This document shows, one piece after another, positions 25,910-34,124 of a DNA stretch of 64,000 nucleotides (the first letter of the stretch is position 1; each line of letters opens with the position of its first letter). Source of the DNA: an uncultured Bacteroidales bacterium (lineage in GTDB: Bacteria; Bacteroidota; Bacteroidia; Bacteroidales; F082); contig ONFF01000012.1 of the NCBI GenBank assembly GCA_900317055.1, forward strand, positions 18,377-82,376. The letters run 5' to 3'. A program made the translations under genes and the position numbers. The notes under the pieces are model-generated. The model saw only the letters and a list, made by a program, of their open reading frames with translations, was not told where the DNA came from and did no database searches.

Positions 25910-26938
25910 ATGAAAAATATCCGTACCATACTTTTCTGCCTTCTTGCACTGGCCTTTGCCTCTTGCGAGCGCATCGTTTCCGACAAGGACGCACCCGACA
26001 ATCCAGTCAACGTTTTCGAATATCTTTGGAACAAAGTGGACACACAATATGCCTTCTTCGACATTAAGGGCGTCGATTGGGATTCCATTCATAAGGTCTA
26101 TCGTTCTAAAGTGAATGATGAGATGACCGATGATAGTTTGTTCAAAGTCTGCGCCGCCATGATCAACACTTTGAAGGACGGCCACACCAACCTTTGGAGT
26201 AGCTTCAATGTCTCACATAGTGACTCCTTGTTCTATCTGATGATGGAAGGCGGCCAATTTGATGCCAATGTCGTGGCCACCAACTATCTGACGCCTTATG
26301 GTTACACCACCGGCAGTCTCTCCCATAACTTCATCCGCAATGGTAAAGTGGGTTACATCCGTTATTCATCTTTCAGTAGCGATATCAGCGACCGCGACCT
26401 GTTGTTTGTACTAGATCGCTACAAGGACTGCAAAGGCTTGATTCTTGACCTGCGCGACAACGGCGGTGGCGCTTCGACCAATATGACCGCGCTACTCAGC
26501 ATTTTCGACAATCACAAGCAAGAACTGTTCAAGTCACAAATCAAGTCGGGTCCCAAGCATGATGAGTTCACCGACTACCGCACTATTTACGCTGCCGACA
26601 GCAGCCTGCTGGGCAACAAGCCTTACACCAAGCCCGTAGCCGTGCTGATCGACCGTGGTTCTTACAGTGCCACTTCGTTCTTCGCGGTGGCCACCCAAGC
26701 CTACAACAATGTCAAGTTGTTTGGTGACTACACGGGTGGCGGTATGGGTATGCCCAACGGTGGTTCCCTCCCGAACGGTTGGGTCTATCGTTTCAGCATC
26801 ACCCGCACCATCGCTCTCGACGGTGGCAATTATGAAAACGGTGTCCCACCCGATGTGCGCGTCCTCCTCGACCGCGATTTGGCTGCACAAGGCATCGACA
26901 ACATCATCGAGACCGCTGCGGACTGGATTATGCAATAA
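25910..26938 (+). CDS. S41 family peptidase, lipoprotein
   Basis: The 342-residue protein has a lipoprotein signal peptide with the lipobox FASC (Cys18 or so). The tail-specific protease fold shows in LILDLRDNGGG and, further on, in DRGSYSATSFFA with the catalytic Ser, followed by YTGGGMG. There is no obvious PDZ domain between residues 60 and 130, so it resembles the short Bacteroidetes S41 lipoproteins. It probably works in the periplasm or on the outer membrane. Third gene of the 24497-26938 operon. Confidence 0.88.
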   Translation: MKNIRTILFCLLALAFASCERIVSDKDAPDNPVNVFEYLWNKVDTQYAFFDIKGVDWDSIHKVYRSKVNDEMTDDSLFKVCAAMINTLKDGHTNLWSSFNVSHSDSLFYLMMEGGQFDANVVATNYLTPYGYTTGSLSHNFIRNGKVGYIRYSSFSSDISDRDLLFVLDRYKDCKGLILDLRDNGGGASTNMTALLSIFDNHKQELFKSQIKSGPKHDEFTDYRTIYAADSSLLGNKPYTKPVAVLIDRGSYSATSFFAVATQAYNNVKLFGDYTGGGMGMPNGGSLPNGWVYRFSITRTIALDGGNYENGVPPDVRVLLDRDLAAQGIDNIIETAADWIMQ

Positions 26939-26958
26939 CAAAAAACACCTAATACGAA

Positions 26959-26993
26959 AAAGGCTGCTCTTTCATCAAGAAGGAGCAGCCTTT
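26959..26993. terminator. Bidirectional terminator between S41 peptidase and zinc-ribbon genes
   Basis: An 11-bp perfect stem (AAAGGCTGCTC and its complement) with a 13-base loop, A-rich on one side and T-rich on the other, lies between converging genes. Confidence 0.8.
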
Positions 26994-27015
26994 GTTGTGA
27001 TAGTCACAAACAGAA

Positions 27016-27948
27016 TCAAGCGTTGTATTGTGCGATGATGCCCTTGTCGACAAGGATACGACCGCAATATTCGCAAACGATGATCTTCTTGTGCGTGCAG
27101 ATATCCAACTGGTGTTGAGGAGGAATACGGTTGAAGCAACCACCACAAGCCTCGTCGAAAATACCAACGACAGCAAGGCCGTTGCGGGCATTCTTACGGA
27201 TACGCTTGTAAGCAACCAACAAACGGTCTTCCACCAACTTCTCGCAGTCGGCCGAACGCTGCAACAATTGTTCTTCTTCCTTCTCAGTGCCTTCCACAAG
27301 CGAATGCAACTCGTCTTTCTTCTCCTTCAGCGAAGCCTTAAGTTCAGTAAGACGCATTTGCGCATCAGCCACCTTCGTTGCCAAATCATTGTCCTTAGCC
27401 GTAATCTCCTTGATACGTTTCTCCGACAACTGATTGTCCAACTGTTGATATTCGATTTCTTTCGTTAAGGAATCATACTCACGGTTGTTGCGCACATTGT
27501 TCTGCTGTTCCTCATATTTCTTAATCAGGGCCTCGGTCTCCTTAATCTTGATCTTGTAGTCCGAGATGTCCTTCTGATGCTTCTTGCTTTCGTCCTTGAA
27601 GTTGGTGATACGGGTCTCCAAGCCAGCGATTTCATCCTCAATATCCTGAATTTCCAAAGGCAGGTTGCCGCGATAAGCCCTGATTTCATCAATCTTGGAA
27701 TCAACTTGCTGAAGGGTGTAAAGAGCAACCAGCTTTTGTTCCACACTCACTTCAACTGGGTCAACAGGTTTCGGAGCTTCTTGCTTCTCAACAGGAGCTT
27801 CCTCTGTTGAAGCAGCAACTTCCTCTTGCGCCTCAGCCTCAGTCTCGGCTTTTGTTGCTTTTTTCGCCGTCTTTTTTGTTTTCTTAACTTCTTCTGCCTC
27901 AGTAACTTCAGTCACTTCAGCACCTTCTATGTTTTCTTTCTTAGCCAT
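27016..27948 (-). CDS. C4 zinc-ribbon, coiled-coil protein (DUF164/CT398-like)
   Basis: The 310-residue protein has a charged, Ala/Glu/Lys-rich N-terminal tail (about 1-70), a long coiled coil (about 75-235) and a C-terminal zinc ribbon with CGGCFN and CEYCGR holding the four cysteines. The family is widespread and often lies next to nif3-like genes, as here (7-bp gap to the upstream Nif3-like gene on the same strand). Its molecular function is unsettled; a nucleic-acid or protein-binding scaffold is usually proposed. The acidic/basic N-terminal tail is longer than in many relatives. Confidence 0.87.
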   Translation of the reverse strand: MAKKENIEGAEVTEVTEAEEVKKTKKTAKKATKAETEAEAQEEVAASTEEAPVEKQEAPKPVDPVEVSVEQKLVALYTLQQVDSKIDEIRAYRGNLPLEIQDIEDEIAGLETRITNFKDESKKHQKDISDYKIKIKETEALIKKYEEQQNNVRNNREYDSLTKEIEYQQLDNQLSEKRIKEITAKDNDLATKVADAQMRLTELKASLKEKKDELHSLVEGTEKEEEQLLQRSADCEKLVEDRLLVAYKRIRKNARNGLAVVGIFDEACGGCFNRIPPQHQLDICTHKKIIVCEYCGRILVDKGIIAQYNA

Positions 27949-27955
27949 ATTATGA

Positions 27956-28753
27956 TTACTTGTTTTTTACAAAATAGTGTACCGAATTCGTCTTCGTTTC
28001 GGCAATTTCGGCTGCAAAGGTAGGAAATTTTTTCCTAATCAGCTCATATATTAAGTCTTTCGTGAATTGTTCCGTCTCGAAATGTCCCCCGTCAACCAAG
28101 AGGATGTTGCCTTCGGGGACAAAGAAATCGTGGTATTTGATGTCGGCAGTGAGGTAGACATCGGCTTTTTGCCGTAAGGCATCGGGCATGAAAGGTGTGC
28201 CAGAGCCACCACAAAGTGCCACTTTCTGGATTTTTCTCCCCGTCAAGGCAGAATGGCGCAAGCATGGCGAATCGATGGTTTTTGCAACAAGCTCAAGAAA
28301 ACCAATTTCTTCCATCGGAGTCTCAAACTCGCCAATCATACCTGCACCGCATAATTCAGGTTCCGATTCGGAGGGTTGAAGAAAATGCAAGTTTTTCAAG
28401 CCAAGGCGTTCGGCCAGCACTCGACTCACACCCAAATAGCTGTTATCCAGATTGGTATGCATCGAAATCATAGCGATGTCGTGCTTGACGGCCTTCATTA
28501 CGGCGCGTTCGATGTAAGTTTGCGGAGTAAGATGCTTCAAACCACGGAAAATAAGCGGGTGGTGACTGATGATGAGGTCACAATGTTTGGCAATGGCTTC
28601 ATCCACGATTTCCTCAGTGATGTCCAAGCAAATCAAGGCTTTATGTGCTTCGGCATTGAGGTCGCCAACTTGAAGACCTGCATTGTCGTAACTCTCCTGC
28701 CATTGCAACGGCGCAATCTCAGTGATGCAGTTCAAAATGTCTTTTACGGTCAT
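27956..28753 (-). CDS. Nif3-like dinuclear metal-centre protein
   Basis: The ATG at 28753 gives 265 residues, beginning MTVKDIL as in the family; a longer open frame upstream has no support and would cross the lpxK promoter. Metal-binding motifs are visible: ISHHPLIF near residue 65, MISMHTNLD near 100, and VDGGHFETE near the end. The family forms hexameric rings with two metal ions per subunit. Suggested roles include GTP cyclohydrolase-type chemistry, but none is firmly established. It is in an operon with the zinc-ribbon gene. Confidence 0.92.
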   Translation of the reverse strand: MTVKDILNCITEIAPLQWQESYDNAGLQVGDLNAEAHKALICLDITEEIVDEAIAKHCDLIISHHPLIFRGLKHLTPQTYIERAVMKAVKHDIAMISMHTNLDNSYLGVSRVLAERLGLKNLHFLQPSESEPELCGAGMIGEFETPMEEIGFLELVAKTIDSPCLRHSALTGRKIQKVALCGGSGTPFMPDALRQKADVYLTADIKYHDFFVPEGNILLVDGGHFETEQFTKDLIYELIRKKFPTFAAEIAETKTNSVHYFVKNK

Positions 28754-28771
28754 AAATTCAAAATTGAGGCT

Positions 28772-28799
28772 CAAAATTAGGAAAAAATGTCTAATTTTG
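28772..28799. promoter_or_regulatory. Divergent promoter pair between the Nif3-like gene and lpxK
   Basis: CAAAATTA at 28772-28779 (TAATTTTG on the - strand) and TAATTTTG at 28792-28799 (+ strand) are exact inverted copies, both matching the -7 consensus. They drive the Nif3-like gene and lpxK in opposite directions. The lpxK ATG (28809) is only 9 bases after its -7 box, so its mRNA leader must be very short. Confidence 0.5.
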
Positions 28800-28808
28800 A
28801 CCCCTACA

Positions 28809-29846
28809 ATGAGAATTTTGCTGCTACCCATAGCGCTTTTGTACCATATCGTGCTCAGTATCAGGCACAAACTATATGATTGGCACATCTTGAAATCCAA
28901 GCGATTCGAGAAACCTGTGATTTGTGTGGGTAACCTCAACCTTGGCGGGACGGGTAAAACACCGCACACCGAATACCTCATCCGCCTTTTGAAGAACGAT
29001 TACCGTGTGGCTACTTTAAGCCGTGGCTATGGTAGGAGAACCAAAGGTTTCAAGCTAGCAGAAACATCAAGCACTTATAATGATTTGGGCGACGAACCGT
29101 TGCTCTATTTCAAGAAATACCCGGGAATTCAAGTCGCGGTGGACGAAGATCGGGTGGATGGTGTGGCTCACCTGCTTTGGGAGCAGGGGGTCGAAGTCGT
29201 CCTCCTGGACGATGCCTTCCAACATCGAAGCATAAGTGCGGGACTGAATATCCTTTTGACGGAATACCAGCGCCTTTACATGGATGATTACCTCTTCCCT
29301 GCCGGCACTTTACGCGATGTGAGATCGGCGGCCAAGCGAGCCGACATCATCGTGATTAGCAAGGCTCCGAAAGATTTAAGTGAGCAAGAAAAGCAACAGA
29401 TAACCGACAAATTAAACACTTCAAAGAATCAAAAAGTGTTTTTCTCCTACTTGGAGCATGCGGCTTTGCAACCTTTGAACGAAGCGGCAAAGGCATTTTC
29501 CCCTGAAGAAGCAGATGGTGCTTTTGCATTTTGTGGCATCGGCAACCCCAAGCCCTTTGTCGAAGAACTGAAAAAGCGCTATCATACCGTTGATTTTCTG
29601 CCTTTTGGAGACCATCATGCCTATAAGGAAAACGACATGAAAGCCGTTCTCGATTGGTATGAAAAGCTTGACGGAGAAAAGAAAATCATTGTCACCACCG
29701 AAAAAGATGCTGCGCGATTGACAAATTCTCCTTATCTTTGTCAGTTTGAACGCACTCCGCTATACGATTTGCCCGTCACGGTGCATTTCCATGAAGAAGA
29801 AAAGTTTAACGAAGAAATATTGAAATATGTACGAGAGAATTCTTAA
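28809..29846 (+). CDS. lpxK: Tetraacyldisaccharide 4'-kinase
   Basis: The ATG at 28809 gives 345 residues starting MRILLLPIALLYH. The N-terminal membrane-associated helix is followed by the P-loop GNLNLGGTGKTPHTEY and the DDAFQHR motif typical of LpxK. The enzyme phosphorylates the lipid A disaccharide at the inner membrane, showing that this organism makes lipid A. The 3' end overlaps the purine nucleoside phosphorylase gene by 20 bp, and lpxH follows, so two lipid A genes flank a nucleoside gene in one operon. Confidence 0.95.
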   Translation: MRILLLPIALLYHIVLSIRHKLYDWHILKSKRFEKPVICVGNLNLGGTGKTPHTEYLIRLLKNDYRVATLSRGYGRRTKGFKLAETSSTYNDLGDEPLLYFKKYPGIQVAVDEDRVDGVAHLLWEQGVEVVLLDDAFQHRSISAGLNILLTEYQRLYMDDYLFPAGTLRDVRSAAKRADIIVISKAPKDLSEQEKQQITDKLNTSKNQKVFFSYLEHAALQPLNEAAKAFSPEEADGAFAFCGIGNPKPFVEELKKRYHTVDFLPFGDHHAYKENDMKAVLDWYEKLDGEKKIIVTTEKDAARLTNSPYLCQFERTPLYDLPVTVHFHEEEKFNEEILKYVRENS

Positions 29847-30663
29847 CACCGTTGGTTACATTAAATTGAAAACCAACGATTTTCAACCTGAAGTCGGCAT
29901 TGTGTTAGGCTCTGGTTTAGGCGGCTTGGCCAGTGGCATCACCGTTGAATATGCCATCCCCTATTCAGACATTCCGAACTTCCCTGTCTCCACAGTGAAA
30001 GGTCACCAGGGGCAACTGCTTTTTGGCACCATCGCTGGTCGCAAAGTCATTGCCATGCAAGGCCGTTTCCACTACTACGAAGGCTATCCGATGAGTGAGG
30101 TCGCCTTCCCCATCCGCATGATGATGCAGTTGGGCATCCAATTCCTCATCCTCAGCAATGCTGCGGGCGGACTCAACCCGAACTTCCGCGTGGGTGATAT
30201 CATGATCATCAACGACCACATTCACGCCATGCCCAATCCTCTGATTGGTCCCCATGACGAGCGTTTCGGTGAGCGTTTCCCCGACATGAGCGAACCATAC
30301 GACAAACGCCTCATCAAATTGGCAGATGAGATTGCCATGGAAAAAGGCATTTGGGTGCAACATGGTGTGTATTGTTCCACCTCAGGCCCGACTTATGAAA
30401 CCCCTGCCGAGTGCCGTTATTTCCGCATCATTGGTGCCGACACCATTGGCATGTCGACCACACCCGAGGTCATCGTGGCAAGACAAGGCAACCTACCCGT
30501 CTTTGGTCTATCCATTGTTTCTGACATGGGCAACATCTTTGGCGTGGATCACACCATCACCATCACGCATGAGGAAGTCATCAAGGCCGTGAATGCCGTG
30601 GAGCCGAAGCTCATCACCCTCATCACCGAGCTCATCCGCCGCAGCGCCGAAATCAAGTTCTGA
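29827..30663 (+). CDS. punA: Purine nucleoside phosphorylase (PNP-II type)
   Basis: The 278-residue protein has the trimeric PNP signature: LGSGLGGLA near residue 28, KGHQGQ for phosphate, and NAAGG followed by YCSTSGPTYETPAE. The late motif SDMGN has Asp where the mammalian-type enzyme has Asn after Thr, a region that decides base preference. It splits purine ribonucleosides with phosphate for salvage. It begins 20 bp inside lpxK and ends by sharing one base with the lpxH start, so it is translationally coupled to both. Confidence 0.92.
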   Translation: MYERILNTVGYIKLKTNDFQPEVGIVLGSGLGGLASGITVEYAIPYSDIPNFPVSTVKGHQGQLLFGTIAGRKVIAMQGRFHYYEGYPMSEVAFPIRMMMQLGIQFLILSNAAGGLNPNFRVGDIMIINDHIHAMPNPLIGPHDERFGERFPDMSEPYDKRLIKLADEIAMEKGIWVQHGVYCSTSGPTYETPAECRYFRIIGADTIGMSTTPEVIVARQGNLPVFGLSIVSDMGNIFGVDHTITITHEEVIKAVNAVEPKLITLITELIRRSAEIKF

Positions 30664-31415
30664 TGGCCGTTTATTTTGTCACCGACTTCCATTTGGGCAT
30701 TCCCACGCTTGAGGACAGCCAAAAACGCGAGCGTAAACTGTTGCGCTTCCTTGATGACATTCGTCCCAACTGCGAAGAGCTTTACCTGATGGGTGACTTG
30801 TTCGACTTTTGGTTCGAATACAAGACGGTGATTCCCAAGGGCTTCGTAAGGCTGCAAGGCAAGTTGGCCGAATTCGTGGACAACTGCATCCCCGTTCACA
30901 TGTTCATCGGCAACCATGATTTGTGGAGTTTCGGCTATTTGCATGATGAACTAGGACTTGAGATGCACCGTGAGCCTGTCGTCAAGACCATCAAAGGCAA
31001 GAAATTCTTTTTGGTCCACGGCGATGGCAGAGGGCCAGGAGACAAAGGCTACAAGTTCTTGAAAAAGGTGTTTGAGTGCAAGTTCAACCAATGGCTGTTC
31101 CGCTGGTTGCATCCTGATTTGGGCATCGGTATGGCTTTGAAATGGTCGCATAATCATCGCTTGAAAAAGCTTAAGAACGAGGTAGATCGAGGCTATTACG
31201 ATGACATCCCTAACACCCGCCTCTACCAATACGCTCAAGAGCAGGCACAACTTGACCCTACCATCGATTTCTTCGTCTTCGGCCACCAGCATAAACCCAT
31301 GCAATACAAGTCAGGCGAACATGCCTTGACCACTGTCGTTGGCAATTGGATTTATGATTTCACCTATGCGGTGTTTGACGGCGAGACGGTGGAGTTGAAA
31401 AATTTTGAATCTTAA
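30663..31415 (+). CDS. lpxH: UDP-2,3-diacylglucosamine diphosphatase
   Basis: The 250-residue calcineurin-like phosphoesterase has the metal motifs DFHLG, GDLFDFW, GNHDLW, HGDGRG and GHQHKP in order, the pattern of LpxH. It removes UMP from UDP-2,3-diacylglucosamine to give lipid X in lipid A synthesis. Its start ATG overlaps the punA stop by one base (TGATG). The last codons (KNFES) lie in the first unit of a 14-bp tandem repeat, so the C-terminus may vary with repeat changes. Confidence 0.92.
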   Translation: MAVYFVTDFHLGIPTLEDSQKRERKLLRFLDDIRPNCEELYLMGDLFDFWFEYKTVIPKGFVRLQGKLAEFVDNCIPVHMFIGNHDLWSFGYLHDELGLEMHREPVVKTIKGKKFFLVHGDGRGPGDKGYKFLKKVFECKFNQWLFRWLHPDLGIGMALKWSHNHRLKKLKNEVDRGYYDDIPNTRLYQYAQEQAQLDPTIDFFVFGHQHKPMQYKSGEHALTTVVGNWIYDFTYAVFDGETVELKNFES

Positions 31416-31445
31416 ATTTTGAATCTTAAATTTTGAATCTTAAAT
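31400..31445 (+). repeat. Three tandem 14-bp repeats at the lpxH 3' end
   Basis: The unit AAATTTTGAATCTT occurs three times without mismatch (31400-31413, 31414-31427, 31428-31441) plus a partial AAAT. The first unit codes for the last residues and part of the stop of lpxH; the rest is the spacer to the dipeptidase gene. Confidence 0.9.
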
Positions 31446-31455
31446 ACTTACGATT

Positions 31456-32832
31456 ATGCAAATCACCAAAAATTACATCGAAGCCAACAAGGACCGTTTC
31501 CTCGAGGAACTCTTTGGCTTAATCAGAATCCCTTCCATTAGTTCAGAATCAGCCCACAAGCCGGATATGATTCGCTGTGCCGAATACTGGCGCGATGCCA
31601 TCCTGGCCGCCGGTGCCGACAAGGCTGAGGTGATGCCCACTGAGGGCAATCCCATCGTCTACGGTGAGAAAATCATCGACCCGAAATTGCCCACCGTCTT
31701 GGTTTACGGCCACTACGATGTGATGCCCGTCGACCCCATCGACCTATGGCACACCGACCCGTTTGAACCTGTCATCAAGGACGGCAAGATCTGGGCTAGA
31801 GGCGCCGACGACGACAAAGGCCAGTCGTTCATGCACGCCAAGGCCTTTGAGACCATGGTGAAGACCAACACCCTCCCCTGTAATGTGAAGTTTATGCTCG
31901 AAGGCGAAGAGGAAATTGGCTCGGGCAGCCTCTCGAAGTGGGTCGTGGATTACAAAGACCTTGTCAAAGCCGATGTCATCCTCGTTTCCGACACCTCGAT
32001 GATCGGCCCCGATGTGCCGAGCATCACAACTGGTTTGCGCGGTCTCGCCTACTGGGAGATTGAAGTCACTGGCCCCAACGCCGACCTCCACTCCGGCCTC
32101 TTCGGCGGCAGCGTGGCCAACCCGCTCAACACCCTATGCGAGATGATCGCCAAGTGCATGGATGAGAACAACCACATCACCATCCCGCACTTCTACGACG
32201 ATGTCATCGAATGCTCCGCCCGCGAACGCGAGCTGCTCAACATGGCACCTTACAACGAGGAAAACTACAAGAACAGCCTCGGTGTGAAAGCCCTGCGCGG
32301 GGAAAAAGGCTACACTAAAATAGAGCGCGTCGGCATCCGTCCCACCTTCGACCTCTGCGGTATGTGGGGTGGCTACACAGGCGAAGGTGCCAAGACCGTG
32401 CTGCCTTCGAAGGCATACGCCAAACTCTCCTGCCGCCTTGTGCCCGACCAAAACAACGAAAAGATTGCCGTTTTGGTGAAGGACTATCTGGAGAAGAACG
32501 CTCCCGACTATGTCACCGTGAAGGTCACACCGCTGCATGGCGGACAAGCCTACGGCTGCCCTGTTGACCTGCCAGCTTACAAGGCCGCCGAAGCTGCCTA
32601 TATGGACACTTACGGCAAGCAGCCCATCCCGATGCGCTCGGGCGGCTCGATTCCGATTATTGCCAGATTCGAGGAAGTGTTGGGCATCAAGTCCATCCTC
32701 ATGGGCTTCGGTCTCGGCGAAGACGCCATCCACTCGCCCAACGAGAACTACCGCCTCGACCACTTCTACAAAGGCATCGAGACCATCATCGCCTTCTATC
32801 AGCATTTTGCCAAGGGCGGAGAGATAGCATAA
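31456..32832 (+). CDS. M20 family dipeptidase
   Basis: The 458-residue protein is a di-zinc metallopeptidase of the M20 family. Visible motifs are GHYDVMPV (first zinc His and the Asp), RGADDDKGQ (bridging Asp), GEEEIGS (catalytic Glu and zinc Glu), and the lid domain with the HSGLFGG segment. A late zinc His sits in GEDAIHSPNE. Length and motifs fit the dipeptidases related to carnosinase and DapE-like enzymes that Bacteroidales use in peptide breakdown. No signal peptide, so it is cytoplasmic. Probably co-transcribed with lpxH (41-bp gap). Confidence 0.92.
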   Translation: MQITKNYIEANKDRFLEELFGLIRIPSISSESAHKPDMIRCAEYWRDAILAAGADKAEVMPTEGNPIVYGEKIIDPKLPTVLVYGHYDVMPVDPIDLWHTDPFEPVIKDGKIWARGADDDKGQSFMHAKAFETMVKTNTLPCNVKFMLEGEEEIGSGSLSKWVVDYKDLVKADVILVSDTSMIGPDVPSITTGLRGLAYWEIEVTGPNADLHSGLFGGSVANPLNTLCEMIAKCMDENNHITIPHFYDDVIECSARERELLNMAPYNEENYKNSLGVKALRGEKGYTKIERVGIRPTFDLCGMWGGYTGEGAKTVLPSKAYAKLSCRLVPDQNNEKIAVLVKDYLEKNAPDYVTVKVTPLHGGQAYGCPVDLPAYKAAEAAYMDTYGKQPIPMRSGGSIPIIARFEEVLGIKSILMGFGLGEDAIHSPNENYRLDHFYKGIETIIAFYQHFAKGGEIA

Positions 32833-32854
32833 GCACTTGCAACACAACAAAATG

Positions 32855-32886
32855 AAAAAGGAAGAGTCAGTTGGCTCTTCCTTTTG
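32855..32886. terminator. Bidirectional terminator between dipeptidase and Ntn hydrolase genes
   Basis: AAAAGGAAGAG and its complement form an 11-bp stem with an 8-base loop, flanked by A-run and T-run, between converging genes. Confidence 0.82.
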
Positions 32887-32890
32887 TTTT

Positions 32891-34111
32891 TCATTCAACT
32901 CCGAACTTGCTTTTGTATTGTTCTGTGATAAAGTCATCCACCCAATCGTAATAGGCTTCCATCGCTTTTGGTTCTTTGGCTTTCCGTAGTGATGCCACGG
33001 CTTCTTCGCCATGACGCATCACATCCTCTTCGACAAGCAACAATTGCTGCAGAACACCTGTCCCCTTTTTGTTAATCAATGGAGCAAGGTTGCCGTAAAA
33101 AGCCGTATTGTTACCCTTTTTCAAAGTGAAAACACGCGACTTTAGCTGCAAGCCCATCTCACAAAGACGAGAATGGCCAGTGCCGTCATTCGAAACAAGT
33201 GTTGGCAGTTTTCCTGAAGGCAATAATGCCAAAGGCATTGCTATGGTGGTCAAAGGCCAACCCATGATAGTCCAACTGATGGTGTTCAACGGTGATTCGT
33301 CAGGTCTAACACCTTGCACCAACACCACAGAAGCCGTAGAGTAACGTGTAATATAGTCATGGAACGAGACATAACATGTATCCGTCTCTGTCTCAGGCAT
33401 CATATCATACATGTCGAGTTGAGTCACACCGTGTTTCAAATAACGCGAGATGTGAGTGATCAAATAATCATGCTCAAGATGCCCTTCTTTGCATGCTTCT
33501 GCCATGAATGCGGTAATGGCTTGGTAACGTTCCACCCCTTGGTCCAACTTATGGTTGCCTGTTGTGCCGAAATTGGTTCGCATCAGATAGCCGTCAGGTG
33601 CCACTGAAGGGTCGTTCACATCGAACTTCACATAATTATAGTTGCCCGTCTCATAATAGGCGCAACCGCCCTTGGCATCCAACACAGCGAAATTGGAGTT
33701 GATGTCCATAGGTTTCTTAACCGTATCGAGCAGCCGCTCAAAATCCTCCAATGAGGCACAGAGTTCCAAGGCTTTACGGATGAAAATGCCATCACCATCG
33801 GTGTCGCCTCCGTCACCATTCAAGTTATAGGCCGCTGTGTTGATGATACCGAATCCAGCTTCATTGTGGCCACCCCAAACATCGACAGGTGTTGTATCTT
33901 CCGCATTCACCAAGCCAAGATAGCGGTAGCGCTGGCCTTGCACCACCATCATCATATTGTGCACCTTCCCCGAGTCGCGGTGCTTGAAAATCATAGGGCG
34001 ACCATCTTTGGTGACACGGCCAGAAACAATGACCGAGGTGCAGGCCATCATTGGCTGCACCTCGGTCATCATAACTGCCAGCACCACAAGGGAGATCAAT
34101 ATCTTCTTCAT
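32891..34111 (-). CDS. Secreted Ntn hydrolase (C45/C69-like acyltransferase or amidase)
   Basis: The 406-residue protein has a signal peptide ending at about residue 23, immediately followed by CTSVIVSG. A Cys right after cleavage or autoprocessing is the hallmark N-terminal nucleophile of the PVA/C45/C69 families. Next come KHRDSG and, further on, DVWGGHNEAGFGIINTAAYN, typical of acyl-CoA:6-aminopenicillanate acyltransferase-like and related amide hydrolases. It should cleave a C-N bond of a peptide or acylated compound in the periplasm or outside the cell. The exact substrate is not evident. It ends at a convergent terminator and starts 13 bp after the dsbD stop. Confidence 0.78.
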   Translation of the reverse strand: MKKILISLVVLAVMMTEVQPMMACTSVIVSGRVTKDGRPMIFKHRDSGKVHNMMMVVQGQRYRYLGLVNAEDTTPVDVWGGHNEAGFGIINTAAYNLNGDGGDTDGDGIFIRKALELCASLEDFERLLDTVKKPMDINSNFAVLDAKGGCAYYETGNYNYVKFDVNDPSVAPDGYLMRTNFGTTGNHKLDQGVERYQAITAFMAEACKEGHLEHDYLITHISRYLKHGVTQLDMYDMMPETETDTCYVSFHDYITRYSTASVVLVQGVRPDESPLNTISWTIMGWPLTTIAMPLALLPSGKLPTLVSNDGTGHSRLCEMGLQLKSRVFTLKKGNNTAFYGNLAPLINKKGTGVLQQLLLVEEDVMRHGEEAVASLRKAKEPKAMEAYYDWVDDFITEQYKSKFGVE

Positions 34112-34124
34112 GGCTGGTATGTTT

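Noticed and set aside
31400-31445. CRISPR-like array
   Set aside because: The 14-bp units are directly adjacent without spacers and there are only three, so this is a simple tandem repeat.
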